50,617 nt of DNA from Planctomycetota bacterium (GCA_002746535.1 NVWA01000007.1:1-50617), one strand, 5' to 3'; shown: positions 34,897-44,284, numbered from the stretch's first letter. Numbers and translations are program-made. Notes: generated by a model not told the origin, from the letters alone.

Positions 34897-35781
34897 ATGA
34901 AATTTAATTTAAAAATTGGAGACACCATTGGTATCTGCTCCCCTAGTGGTCCTTATTCTGAAAAAGATATCCGACCAACTATAAAATATTTAAAAATGCT
35001 AGGATTTAAAACAAAACTATCTAAAAATATTTTTTCAAGAGATCGCTATTTAGCCGGAATTCCAAAACAAAGAATAAATGATATACATCAATTGTTTTGT
35101 GATAAGTCCGTTGATGCTATTATTGCAGGTCGTGGTGGTTTTGGATCAATACAACTATTAGACCAACTTGATTTTGCATTAATAAAGGAAAATAGTAAAC
35201 CATTTTTTGGATTTAGTGACACAACAGCATTACAGTTAGCATTATACAAAAAGATAAGACTACCAAGCATAACTGGCATAACATTAACTTATGATATAAA
35301 GAAAGACAAAGTAAATAAAACGACGATTAATAATTTTGAACAATTGATTTTCCAGCATTCTTTTCCTAAAATAATTTTAACAAATCAATCAAAACAAAAA
35401 AATGCCGATGGGATTTTAATTGGTGGGTGCTTATCGCTAATTACCTCTTTGATGGGAACCTCCTATTTTCCAGAATTAAAAGATAAAATACTCTTTATCG
35501 AAGATGTCAATGAAGAACCCTATAATATTGATCGACTACTATCTCAATTGCTCATGGCAAAAAATTTTTCGAAATTATCCGCTATTGTTATTGGAAATTT
35601 TTACAAATGCAACGCCGAAGATAAAAAGCACGGCTCAATCAAACAAGTGATAAATTCATTTATTGATCGAAGTAATAAAACCGTGTTCACCAACCTACCC
35701 TACGGTCACCAACCATCACGAATTTTACTTCCCATTGGATTACCAGCAAAAATCATAAAAAATGAGCTGATCATTTTGTGA
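34897..35781 (+). CDS. ldcA: LD-carboxypeptidase (LdcA, peptidase family S66)
   Basis: LdcA removes the terminal D-Ala from murein tetrapeptides in the cytoplasm, giving the tripeptide that Mpl can use. The 294-residue length is typical. The serine nucleophile is Ser107 in FFGFSDTTAL, the acid is in LFIEDVNEEPYNIDRLL (Glu202 is most likely), and His271 lies in NLPYGHQPSRILLPIG. GRGGFGS upstream and SPSGPY near the N terminus are family marks. It follows the Mur ligase by 35 bp and is the last gene of the transport and recycling operon. Confidence 0.93.
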   Translation: MKFNLKIGDTIGICSPSGPYSEKDIRPTIKYLKMLGFKTKLSKNIFSRDRYLAGIPKQRINDIHQLFCDKSVDAIIAGRGGFGSIQLLDQLDFALIKENSKPFFGFSDTTALQLALYKKIRLPSITGITLTYDIKKDKVNKTTINNFEQLIFQHSFPKIILTNQSKQKNADGILIGGCLSLITSLMGTSYFPELKDKILFIEDVNEEPYNIDRLLSQLLMAKNFSKLSAIVIGNFYKCNAEDKKHGSIKQVINSFIDRSNKTVFTNLPYGHQPSRILLPIGLPAKIIKNELIIL

Positions 35782-35854
35782 GTTTTAACTGATGTGACTC
35801 AAAAATATCGTATAATTAGTAAAATTAACCCCCCATTAACACTCGCTTTTACCT

Positions 35855-37114
35855 ATGACTTTCAAATCACTCTTTCTATTAATTTGTTTAACTTCATCAT
35901 TATTTTTATTTTCAGATGAAGTCATGCTTCAAAATGGAAGAAGATATCATGGTAAAATAATTGAAGAAAAAAATGGCAGAGTTAAATTTAAAGTTGAAAT
36001 AGATAAAGCTTCTGTAACAAAATACTTTGATATCTCCAACGTACGTTATTACAAAATAAATGGCAAGAAGGTAAAAGCTGGTTCACTTGAAAAAAAAGTA
36101 AAAAAAGTCGCAGTACCAACATTAAAGTTAAGTGAGGAAGAAATAAATCTTTTAGTGGAAGACATGGGGACTACTTCAACCGATTGGTACAACTCGATCG
36201 AATTAAATTACCCAAAAACTATGTTAACTAAATGGGAAAAATATAGAGGATGGAATAATCAAAAAGTACCCAATCACTATAAAATGGACATTATAAATCC
36301 GAACGAAGAAAGATGGAAAGAAGGGACAAAGTTTTTCCATTATCTAGTAAGAGTAAATGATGACAACAAAGACGGTCTCATTAAATCTTTGAATGAATTG
36401 GCCAGCTGTTATGGTGATTTGTTATTAGACTTTCCTAGAGGTATCTATTGGTTTAAAAAATCATTATCTTTAAGGAATTCATATCCAATTAGAACTTCGC
36501 TAGCATATTACTATTGGAAACTAGGCAGTAAATCACTTGCTACAAAAACTCTCCATAGAATAAAAGTTGATCATACCAAATATGGTTCTCTTATTAGATT
36601 ACTAACAAACATGAAGGAATATGAAAGAGCGATTAAATTAAAAAAAAGACGGATGAGAAGATGGCCGGGCACAACTCGTTTAGCTTTGGCTCAATTATTT
36701 CGAAAGAAGAATGAATTAGAAAAATCAATAGATCATTTAAATCAAATATTAGAATTAAAATCAAGAAATAAAAATAGATATAAAAAAATTAAGATTCTCG
36801 CAAAAGAAAATCTAATGGCAATCCAACGTTATCAGAAGATAGAAAAAAATAAACTTCCTGATGGCATCTATTATGGAAGCTCTCTAGGCTTTGATGAAAA
36901 GTCATTAACCGTTGAGGTTAAGATCAAAGATAACAAATTCACTTCTATAATAGTAAAAGATCACAAAGAAAAGCAGTTCTATTCATCTCTAGTTGATATT
37001 CCTAGCCAAATATTGAAAAGTCAAAGTCTTCAAAGTGTCGATGCCATATCTGGCGCAACATTGACAAGCGATGCGATCTTAAATGCTACTATTAAAAGTT
37101 TTACTAAAGAGTAA
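35855..37114 (+). CDS. secreted TPR-like protein with C-terminal FMN-binding domain
   Basis: This 419-residue protein has a signal peptide (ending about LFLFSD), a small beta domain (about 25-80) with QNGRRYHGKIIEE, a helical TPR-like middle (about 170-300) and a C-terminal FMN-binding domain. The latter is recognised by the DAISGATLTSDA motif; by family knowledge Thr402 in SGAT can carry FMN covalently after action of ApbE. Such domains occur in RnfG/NqrC and in extracellular electron-transfer proteins. Combination with a TPR-like part is unusual. No clear ribosome binding site precedes the ATG. It lies 73 bp after ldcA, convergent with the next gene. Confidence 0.7.
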   Translation: MTFKSLFLLICLTSSLFLFSDEVMLQNGRRYHGKIIEEKNGRVKFKVEIDKASVTKYFDISNVRYYKINGKKVKAGSLEKKVKKVAVPTLKLSEEEINLLVEDMGTTSTDWYNSIELNYPKTMLTKWEKYRGWNNQKVPNHYKMDIINPNEERWKEGTKFFHYLVRVNDDNKDGLIKSLNELASCYGDLLLDFPRGIYWFKKSLSLRNSYPIRTSLAYYYWKLGSKSLATKTLHRIKVDHTKYGSLIRLLTNMKEYERAIKLKKRRMRRWPGTTRLALAQLFRKKNELEKSIDHLNQILELKSRNKNRYKKIKILAKENLMAIQRYQKIEKNKLPDGIYYGSSLGFDEKSLTVEVKIKDNKFTSIIVKDHKEKQFYSSLVDIPSQILKSQSLQSVDAISGATLTSDAILNATIKSFTKE

Positions 37115-37128
37115 TCGTATATGTGGGA

Positions 37129-37788
37129 TTATTTTGATGTCGCTTTGTTTATTTGCTCAATTTCTTTTTTGATTTCATAGATTTCCAACATAACAGCATT
37201 GATAGTCTTATATAATGTTTCAGACTCTTTTTTTTGCATGGCATGGTACAAATCCTGACCAGCTTTCTGGTCTTTCACCTCTAATAAGGTAGCCTCAATC
37301 AAACCTTTCCCTGGGAAATCTCCTGCATCAGCAGCAGCTTGTTCTTTATGAGAGACAGATAATTTTGTAATTTTTGAATTTAATTTACCATTCTTTGTTT
37401 GATACTCTAACACTTTATCTTCGAGGGATTCTATTCGTTCCATCAATTTTAAATTTGCACCTAACAAAGTACCTTGCATGGCAGCCGGATCAAGCTTTAC
37501 ACTTTCTCTTTTTAATCCATTGCTAGTTGCATGGCTTCTTAAGGGATTATTGGATGTTTCACGATTTAAATCACTATTTACTGTATTCCTTTTTAATGAT
37601 GGATTACTATTATCAATTGATGCGCTAGCAACCCTCATTCTTCTGGAATTAGCTGACCCCGCTTTTTTTTTAAGAATGATAGACTTCGAACAATTGCTAC
37701 AAACAACTTCCATTCCTTCCATCGGAGCTGCCACTATGTTTTGTGTTCCACAACCTGTGCAATAAATTGATGCTTTCACACTAGCCAT
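37129..37788 (-). CDS. zinc-ribbon and coiled-coil protein of unknown function
   Basis: The 219-residue protein begins with a zinc ribbon (CTGCGTQ at 10-16 and CSNCSKS near 32), continues with a polar, low-complexity stretch in which a short motif (about SLKRNTVNS, LNRETSN, LKRESV) recurs, and ends in a long charged helical region (about 115-215) suited to a coiled coil. It has no signal peptide. Zinc ribbons of this kind occur in adaptor and structural proteins of PVC bacteria. Function unknown. It is convergent with the FMN-binding gene, with only 14 bp between. Confidence 0.6.
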   Translation of the reverse strand: MASVKASIYCTGCGTQNIVAAPMEGMEVVCSNCSKSIILKKKAGSANSRRMRVASASIDNSNPSLKRNTVNSDLNRETSNNPLRSHATSNGLKRESVKLDPAAMQGTLLGANLKLMERIESLEDKVLEYQTKNGKLNSKITKLSVSHKEQAAADAGDFPGKGLIEATLLEVKDQKAGQDLYHAMQKKESETLYKTINAVMLEIYEIKKEIEQINKATSK

Positions 37789-37950
37789 AAACTGTCCATT
37801 TCTAATATTTTGAGTAAATTATTATCTGTATGATAAATTACAAATCTAATTTTTTAATTTATATTTTTTGTGTTTTTACAATAATTCATTCTGACGTGCT
37901 ATTGTTTTCAAATAAAAAACTAATGCCAATTAATACAGTTCTCTTATCAC

Positions 37951-39612
37951 TTAAAGCTCTTTAGAAAAGAAATTATCAGCAATTTCAACGTTGTATTCAT
38001 GTGCTAAATCATAGTCAACATATTGAATTTTATCCGGTGAACCAGCAATCTGATAGTTTTTAGAAGCTTGATCATATATTTGTTTTGTTCTAACGACATT
38101 AAAGGTTGAATCTAGCTTACCTTGAGCAATCAGTACTGCTCTTGGTGCAATCAGTGAAAAGAAATCTGAAGTATCACCTTTAGGAAACCACCCATCTACC
38201 ACCTGTAAACCACAACCGCCTTCAAAGGAATAGTCATAATAACTACATGTTCCGCAATACACTGCCATCGCTTTGAAGCGTTCATCATAAGCTCCAGCCA
38301 AATAGGAAAGAGTAGCACCTCCAGATAAGCCAGAAATGCCAATACGATTTCTATCAACTTGGTCTAGAGAAACTAGTAAATCATACAACAAATGTATATC
38401 GCCCAAATGCAGACGCGGCAACCGCAAACCCATAGCCATTAACATACGGTGCGCCTTGTTACAAGCATCAACATTACTAAAATGATCTTTTCTATCTTCA
38501 AAACCTCTTTCACAAAAAATAGCCGTTACATATCCTTTTTCTGCCATAACTTGAGCAAAGTTTCCAGTATACTCACCTAACCACATTTTTGGTCCTGGTG
38601 GAGGAATATTTTTACCAATTAAATGAGCAAAACGGCTGGCATGACCATGAGGATATAAAATTGTCCTTCCATTAAAAAATTCAGGTTTTGGTATCAAAAC
38701 ATAACAGGGCAAAATATTATTATTTTCTGTTTTTATATGATAATAATTTTCGATATATTTTTCATACTCATGACTTTTGACTAACTCAAAATCACCAAAC
38801 CCTTCTTCAATTTTTAAATAAGGGCCTAAACAAGTGTGATAATAATCTCTCATTCTATTTTGCCAATTTTGAAAAGTTTCATTACCATCATTTTTAAATG
38901 AATCCGAAACCTTTAGTCTTGAGCTATATGTACGAATTTGATGAAACGTAGACACAGTTCTTTCTTCAGGCATTTCAGATAAACAAATGCTTTTCAATTC
39001 ATCAACACTACTCTTTGAATCTTCCCCTACATCAATTCTAGCTACAACTCCATCACGATCTAACTGAAATAAAAATCGATTCACGCCTTTTTTTAACTGA
39101 ATAGTCAAAGATTCTTTTTCATAAATGCTATGATGAAAAGAGTGATCTTCAAAAGACAATTTTCCATTAACCCAAAGTCTACATCCATCCCAACCGCAAA
39201 ATTTTAAAGTAACGTCCATATCTGCTGAACTCTCAATTAATGACAAAGCATAATATTTCTTTGTCCATTGAGATGTATTTACATCTTTTAATTTTGATTC
39301 CCAATCAGGGAAATATTCTTTCAAAGAAGACAATTGTAGCTCAGGATAAAAAAGACAAGGTGCATATTCCCATTGCCAATCACATTCAAGTTTATATTTG
39401 CCTAGATCGACTTTTTCAAAAACATGTTCAACACCACCGATAGAAGTAAATTCATCTTTTTCCCAGTACAATGAATTTTTCAGATCAAATAAATCTGGAT
39501 TTGGATTTTTTTCTAAACCAGATTCAAAAGGGCCACACAAATACCAATCATTGATAAAACCCGTTTTACCTGCCCATTCCATTAATGGCCTATAGGATAT
39601 ATTATTTTCCAT
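37951..39612 (-). CDS. acetyl-xylan-esterase-like alpha/beta hydrolase
   Basis: A 553-residue cytoplasmic-looking protein with a beta-rich N-terminal part (about 1-200) that resembles a galactose-binding-like domain, followed by an alpha/beta hydrolase (about 300-553). The catalytic triad is readable: Ser430 in GISGLSGGA, Asp501 in QGKLDSTF and His538 in DLAHEYN. YPHGHASRF near 320 forms the oxyanion side. The family includes acetyl xylan esterases and dienelactone hydrolases; a glycan-deacetylating role is plausible in view of the many sugar-linked genes in this type of genome. It starts at the ATG ending at 39612, divergent from dcd. Confidence 0.75.
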   Translation of the reverse strand: MENNISYRPLMEWAGKTGFINDWYLCGPFESGLEKNPNPDLFDLKNSLYWEKDEFTSIGGVEHVFEKVDLGKYKLECDWQWEYAPCLFYPELQLSSLKEYFPDWESKLKDVNTSQWTKKYYALSLIESSADMDVTLKFCGWDGCRLWVNGKLSFEDHSFHHSIYEKESLTIQLKKGVNRFLFQLDRDGVVARIDVGEDSKSSVDELKSICLSEMPEERTVSTFHQIRTYSSRLKVSDSFKNDGNETFQNWQNRMRDYYHTCLGPYLKIEEGFGDFELVKSHEYEKYIENYYHIKTENNNILPCYVLIPKPEFFNGRTILYPHGHASRFAHLIGKNIPPPGPKMWLGEYTGNFAQVMAEKGYVTAIFCERGFEDRKDHFSNVDACNKAHRMLMAMGLRLPRLHLGDIHLLYDLLVSLDQVDRNRIGISGLSGGATLSYLAGAYDERFKAMAVYCGTCSYYDYSFEGGCGLQVVDGWFPKGDTSDFFSLIAPRAVLIAQGKLDSTFNVVRTKQIYDQASKNYQIAGSPDKIQYVDYDLAHEYNVEIADNFFSKEL

Positions 39613-39823
39613 AAACTACTTTCTTAATTGAAACTTTCATTTAGACGAATTATACAAGAAACTAACCAATATAAAAATAGGAATTATTTAATTCATTAAA
39701 GTCACAGAATTAAGAAATCTAAAACTCTACACAATTGTTTTCGTTTCAAAAACAACTTAAGCACCCATTGATTTGACATTACTTTTCAATACAATGCACC
39801 GGCTTTTTTAGGACATAAAATAT

Positions 39824-40342
39824 ATGATACTTTCCGGTAAAGAAATTAAAAACAACCTAGATAAGAATATCATCATTCAACCCTATAATGATGATCAGCT
39901 TAATCCAAATAGTTACAACCTAACTTTGCATAGCGAATTGTTGGTGTATCAAAATAATACGCTAGATATGAAAAAGGAAAATAAAGCAGACTCAATCACT
40001 ATTCCAGAAGAGGGTCTTATACTTGAACCTAATCGTTTGTACTTAGGCAGAACCGTTGAGTATACAGAGAGCCATACCTTTGTTCCAATGCTGGAAGGCA
40101 GATCATCAATCGGCAGACTGGGACTTTTTATTCATATCACCGCCGGATTCGGGGATGTTGGATTTAAAGGATATTGGACACTAGAAATATTTTGTGTTCA
40201 ACCAATTAAGGTTTACCCTAATGTAGAAGTTTGTCAGATTTATTATCACTCTTTACTCGGTGACTTTGATAAATATGAAAGTGGAAAATATCAAAATAAT
40301 CATGGGATTCAAGCCAGTCTTCTATATAAAGATTTCGAATAA
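39824..40342 (+). CDS. dcd: dCTP deaminase (Dcd/DUT family)
   Basis: Dcd deaminates dCTP to dUTP on the way to dTTP; some members also act as dUTPase. The 172-residue protein shows the trimeric dUTPase-like core: EGRSSIGRLGLFIHITAGFGDVGFKG, followed by the catalytic Glu121 in YWTLEIF. It is a little shorter than the E. coli enzyme (193), but no core element is missing. The mono- or bifunctional character cannot be told by eye. AGGA stands about ten bases before the ATG. It is followed after 33 bp by the PfkB-HAD fusion gene, with no obvious functional link. Confidence 0.9.
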   Translation: MILSGKEIKNNLDKNIIIQPYNDDQLNPNSYNLTLHSELLVYQNNTLDMKKENKADSITIPEEGLILEPNRLYLGRTVEYTESHTFVPMLEGRSSIGRLGLFIHITAGFGDVGFKGYWTLEIFCVQPIKVYPNVEVCQIYYHSLLGDFDKYESGKYQNNHGIQASLLYKDFE

Positions 40343-40375
40343 CTGTTCCTACATCACAGAAGGTCTTATATACTA

Positions 40376-42268
40376 ATGGATGCAATTAGTTTAAAGCAAT
40401 TACTATATAAAATTGAAAAAATAAAAGTGGGCATCATTGGTGACTTTTGTCTAGATTGTTACTGGGAGCTTGATTCCGAAAATTCGGCAACCTCAGTTGA
40501 AACTTTTAAAAAAATACATCAAATAAAATACCAAAGAGTTAGCCCCGGTGGTGCCGGTAATTTAGCCAATAATCTGAAACGTTTGAATGTCGAGACTATT
40601 CAGACATTCGGTGTAATTGGCAATGATTCCTTTGGACGTGAATTAAAACATGTTCTTACTGCAGAAAACATTCAAACTAATCATTTATTTACTCAAGAAA
40701 AGAATTGGTCCACAAATACTTATATAAAACCTCTCCTTTTAAACGAAGAACAGGAACGATTTGATTTTGGCGAATTTAATATTCTATCATCGGATATTGA
40801 AGAAAAAATATTGAACGGGATTACAGATTCTCTAAAGTCACTTGATTTATTTATCATTAATCAACAATTTAAAAATGGTTTACATTCAAATTCATTTAGA
40901 GAGAAATTAAGTAAAATTATTTTAGAGAATCCCGATGTACCATTTTTAGTTGATAGTCGCGACTTTCCTTCTGAGTATCAAGGCTCAATCAGAAAACTAA
41001 ATGATTATGAAGTTATGTTTCAATTTAATAATAAGCTAAAACCAGAAATTAAATTTTCTTTTGATGATTTAAAAGAGAAATCTTTGATCTTGGCATCGAA
41101 ATATAACAAACCTCTTATTGTAACTCGAGGCTCAAAAGGTTGTTTAATTATTGAGGATGAAAATATCATTCAAATTCCAGGCTTACAAATACAAGGGAAA
41201 ACTGATACAGTCGGTGCAGGAGATAGTTTTCTCTCAGGATTAAGCGCAACATACGCTTGTGAAAAAGATTTAAGTTTGGGCGCACAACTGGGAAACCTCA
41301 TCGCCTCAATTACCATTAAAAAATTAAATCAAATTGGCACCGCTAGTCCAAATGAAATAAAACTAAATTTTGAAAAATCTATATTAAATTATCAGCCTGA
41401 TTTAGCAGAATCAATTGATCGCGCTGTTTATTTAAAAAACTCAAACATCGAAATAGTAGAACCCATACCACAAAATTTAAATATCACCCATGCCATTTTT
41501 GATCACGATGGAACAATATCTACCATTCGTCATGGATGGGAAGAGGTGATGCAAATAGTAATGTATGAACTAATCACAAATGGACAAAATCTAATTGAAA
41601 CAGAAAAATTATCTTTAGAAACTGAAATTGATTCTTTCATTGAAATTACCACTGGCATAAGAACACTGGAACAAATGGACGGCCTTAAAGACCTAATCAT
41701 TAAATATAAAAATGTACCAAATGACCAAATCAAAGATCGGTTTGAATATAAGAAAATATATTTAACTGAACTGATGAAATCAGTCAAAATCAAAGTGAAA
41801 AACCTAGAAGACGGAAATGACAAACCCGAATTATATGCCATCAAAGATGTGATCCCATTCTTAAACACCCTGCATGAAAAAGGAATCACTTCATTTCTTG
41901 CTAGTGGAACTGATGAAGTTGAAGTAAAGAAGGAAGCCAAGGCTATGAAATATGCTAATGTTTTTAATGGTGGTATTTATGGCGCGAGAGATTCTTTTGA
42001 TGGTGATATCAAAAGTTTTGTCATGAATAATATATCAAAAGACATGGGCCAAGGAAATTTGAAAAACACAGTAGTTTTTGGTGATGGCCCCGTTGAAATC
42101 AGAGAAGGCAGAAAAAGAGGAGCCATCACTATAGGGGTTGCCAGCGACGAAATTAAAAAAGAAGGCATTGATGCAAAAAAACGTCAAAGGTTAATCAAAG
42201 CCGGTGCGCATATAATTATTGGTGATTATTTAGAAGCAGATAAGCTTATTGATTTATTGAATTTATAA
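40376..42268 (+). CDS. PfkB-family sugar kinase fused to HAD-family phosphatase
   Basis: The N-terminal half (about 10-340) is a ribokinase-like PfkB kinase resembling the kinase domain of HldE/RfaE: VGIIGDFCLDCYW, SPGGAGNLANNL and the catalytic DTVGAGDSF (277-285, Asp283). The C-terminal half (about 370-630) is a haloacid-dehalogenase phosphatase with DHDGT (376-380, nucleophile Asp376), FLASGTDEVEVKKE and VVFGDGPVEI. A kinase fused to a phosphatase could carry out two successive steps, as in ADP-heptose synthesis, where a heptose-7-phosphate is phosphorylated and then dephosphorylated. That pathway is only a hypothesis. No adenylyltransferase domain follows. It is convergent with the dehydrogenase gene. 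Confidence 0.85.
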   Translation: MDAISLKQLLYKIEKIKVGIIGDFCLDCYWELDSENSATSVETFKKIHQIKYQRVSPGGAGNLANNLKRLNVETIQTFGVIGNDSFGRELKHVLTAENIQTNHLFTQEKNWSTNTYIKPLLLNEEQERFDFGEFNILSSDIEEKILNGITDSLKSLDLFIINQQFKNGLHSNSFREKLSKIILENPDVPFLVDSRDFPSEYQGSIRKLNDYEVMFQFNNKLKPEIKFSFDDLKEKSLILASKYNKPLIVTRGSKGCLIIEDENIIQIPGLQIQGKTDTVGAGDSFLSGLSATYACEKDLSLGAQLGNLIASITIKKLNQIGTASPNEIKLNFEKSILNYQPDLAESIDRAVYLKNSNIEIVEPIPQNLNITHAIFDHDGTISTIRHGWEEVMQIVMYELITNGQNLIETEKLSLETEIDSFIEITTGIRTLEQMDGLKDLIIKYKNVPNDQIKDRFEYKKIYLTELMKSVKIKVKNLEDGNDKPELYAIKDVIPFLNTLHEKGITSFLASGTDEVEVKKEAKAMKYANVFNGGIYGARDSFDGDIKSFVMNNISKDMGQGNLKNTVVFGDGPVEIREGRKRGAITIGVASDEIKKEGIDAKKRQRLIKAGAHIIIGDYLEADKLIDLLNL

Positions 42269-42292
42269 TTTAAAAAAATACTCTCAGAAAAA

Positions 42293-43279
42293 TCACCCAG
42301 GATAAAACACAACTCTTTCTTCAGATTCATTTCTTACATAATCAAAGGAGTCGTCTACCAATTTCTTCAAATCATATTCTGGTGACCAACCTAACAAAAA
42401 TTTAGCTTTTGAATTATCCAACCAATTACTAAAGCAAGGCATTTTAATTTCTAAAAAATCAAAACCTCTACTTTCTTGGAGATACTCTCCCATTTTTTTA
42501 TAATCCATTGGCTCATTCATGCAAATATTAAATAGTTCTTGTTTTGCTTTTGGGTGGTCAATAGCTATACCCATAGCACTCACAAGATCTTTCACATGAA
42601 CAAAATTACGCTTAATCGGCTCCCCTTTTTCATCTAGCATTACTGGTATAATTTTATCCTTTTTATATTGAACAGCTTTTTCGGCACCAACCGCATCTTT
42701 CCAGGAAGGACCACCAAAAGCATCATCACCAAAAGAAAGGCTCATTTTAAAGTCATCTTTTTCCATTATCCATGGCGCTCGAAGACAACAGCCATTAAGA
42801 TTATATTGAATGTAATATTGGTTTAGCATCACCTCTTCCAATACTTTAGATAAAGCATAACATCCAGGATAGGCACGATGAGGATATTCTTCAGTCAAAG
42901 GCTTATCATTAGGATAAACACAATGCCCAATACCGGCATCACCACCTAATAAAATAAACTGTTGAAAAGTTGGACTTTTGCGACATTCCTCTAATAACCA
43001 AAAAAGCCCTTTAACCGTTATATCCATTACATCTTTGGGAACTTCTTTGCAAGTAGCTAAATGAATTACGTGAGTCACCCCTTTCATTGCATTAGACACA
43101 TCAGTTTCAACTGAAATATCCCCTTTAACACAATTAATTTGATCATCTTCTTTGACCATTCGATTATGGCACAAAGCGATAATTTTATCAGCATTAAACT
43201 TACGATTATTTTTAATGTGATTTATAAAATTTTGTCCAACTTTACCAGCTGCACCCGTAATCAAAATCTTTCGATTCAT
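42293..43279 (-). CDS. NAD-dependent epimerase/dehydratase (extended SDR)
   Basis: A 328-residue extended short-chain dehydrogenase with the N-terminal nucleotide-binding loop ITGAAGKVGQNF and the catalytic YALSK motif (YPGCYALSKVLEE). It likely oxidises or epimerises a sugar or sugar nucleotide; the substrate is not evident. AGGA lies six bases before the ATG at 43279, and it follows the PhyH gene by 8 bp, so the two form one operon, probably controlled by the divergent AraC regulator. Confidence 0.86.
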   Translation of the reverse strand: MNRKILITGAAGKVGQNFINHIKNNRKFNADKIIALCHNRMVKEDDQINCVKGDISVETDVSNAMKGVTHVIHLATCKEVPKDVMDITVKGLFWLLEECRKSPTFQQFILLGGDAGIGHCVYPNDKPLTEEYPHRAYPGCYALSKVLEEVMLNQYYIQYNLNGCCLRAPWIMEKDDFKMSLSFGDDAFGGPSWKDAVGAEKAVQYKKDKIIPVMLDEKGEPIKRNFVHVKDLVSAMGIAIDHPKAKQELFNICMNEPMDYKKMGEYLQESRGFDFLEIKMPCFSNWLDNSKAKFLLGWSPEYDLKKLVDDSFDYVRNESEERVVFYPG

Positions 43280-43287
43280 ATCTATTC

Positions 43288-44085
43288 CTAAAGTAAACTT
43301 CCTACTAATTGCAAATTCTTATTCAATAATACTTTATCTGGTATAAAATCACTTGAGTCATAAAGATGAGCATAGCGACCCTTTCTATCATAACCGTTTT
43401 TAAGTGCAAGAGCATTTATTTCTTTATGACTTCCTTTACCATGTCCGTATCCAGGCCATAAGATACCTTTTTCACAGTAAGAAATATCTATAAAGTATCT
43501 AGGAGTATTTTCGCCACCAGGTTTAGCCCTACGAGCATGCAACATAGCAGAATTAACAATTATCATTGAACCTGGCTCCAAAGAATCTATTGTAATAGAG
43601 CCTGGCAAATCTTGAGTTCCAAACAATTTCATTTGTCTTTGGGAAATCGTATTCTGTGAACCTGGCAAAATTAATAAATCGCCGATTTCACCATTCATAC
43701 CATTCAAATAATAAAAAACATGAACCATCAAATGACTTCTATTAGTTTGAGGGAATTGCTCATAATCATGATGCCAAGATACTTCTGGGCAATTTGCATC
43801 TTGACGAGTTGCATGAATATGATGCATTCCAAAATTTTCTTCTCCAAAAAGCTGGTTCAACACATTCATCGTTTTAGGATGAGAGGTAAAACGTCCTAAT
43901 TCCTCAAGTTCAATAATATTAGGCTTTCTGGTTTTTCGCTCACCTTCCAGCTCATCAACAGCAACTTTTAGTTTCTCATTATAGGCTTCATCCAAAAAAT
44001 TGGAAAAAACAAGATTGCCATTTTGGTCAAAGTCTTGCAATTGCTTTGCATTTAATGTAATAGAATTAATTTCTGAATTAGACAT
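43288..44085 (-). CDS. phytanoyl-CoA dioxygenase family protein (PhyH)
   Basis: This 265-residue protein is a non-haem iron, 2-oxoglutarate-dependent dioxygenase of the PhyH family. The metal-binding motif H-x-D is HHDYE, the second metal histidine is in AMLHARRAKPGG, and the 2-oxoglutarate-binding arginine is probably the one in PRYFIDIS. The substrate is unknown; PhyH-like genes next to dehydrogenases and AraC regulators are common in Lentisphaerota and Planctomycetota. The start is the ATG at 44085, six bases after a perfect AAGGAG; an earlier TTG at 44091 is too close to that site. It is divergent from the AraC gene by about 200 bp. Confidence 0.87.
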   Translation of the reverse strand: MSNSEINSITLNAKQLQDFDQNGNLVFSNFLDEAYNEKLKVAVDELEGERKTRKPNIIELEELGRFTSHPKTMNVLNQLFGEENFGMHHIHATRQDANCPEVSWHHDYEQFPQTNRSHLMVHVFYYLNGMNGEIGDLLILPGSQNTISQRQMKLFGTQDLPGSITIDSLEPGSMIIVNSAMLHARRAKPGGENTPRYFIDISYCEKGILWPGYGHGKGSHKEINALALKNGYDRKGRYAHLYDSSDFIPDKVLLNKNLQLVGSLL

Positions 44086-44091
44086 TATCAA

Positions 44092-44097
44092 CTCCTT
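44092..44097 (-). promoter_or_regulatory. ribosome binding site of the PhyH gene
   Basis: AAGGAG on the minus strand, six bases before ATG 44085. It decides between this ATG and an in-frame TTG two codons upstream. Confidence 0.65.
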
Positions 44098-44217
44098 TGC
44101 AATTCTTAATTATCTATATAATGGTATAGAATGGCCATTTAAATAGATTTAAATGCGTGCCCCATTAAATACAGTTTCTTTATATTCTGATTTAGAACTA
44201 TTTATATCAAAAGAATA

Positions 44218-44246
44218 TTTTCATCAATGGTAAATATGGTTATAAT
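44218..44246 (+). promoter_or_regulatory. predicted promoter of the AraC gene
   Basis: A -35-like TTTTCA (44218-44223) and a perfect -10 TATAAT (44241-44246) are 17 bases apart, placing transcription start near 44253, about 30 bases before the araC start codon. Confidence 0.5.
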
Positions 44247-44267
44247 CATGTCATATTTGGTTATAAT
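44237..44267. promoter_or_regulatory. 21-bp-spaced direct repeat, candidate AraC operator
   Basis: TGGTTATAAT occurs at 44237-44246 and again at 44258-44267 in the same orientation, exactly 21 bp apart, two helical turns. Direct repeats at this spacing are the usual binding arrangement for AraC-family dimers. The first copy contains the -10 box and the second lies at the likely transcription start, which would suit autorepression. Confidence 0.5.
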
Positions 44268-44284
44268 GTTTTAAAAGTATCATC

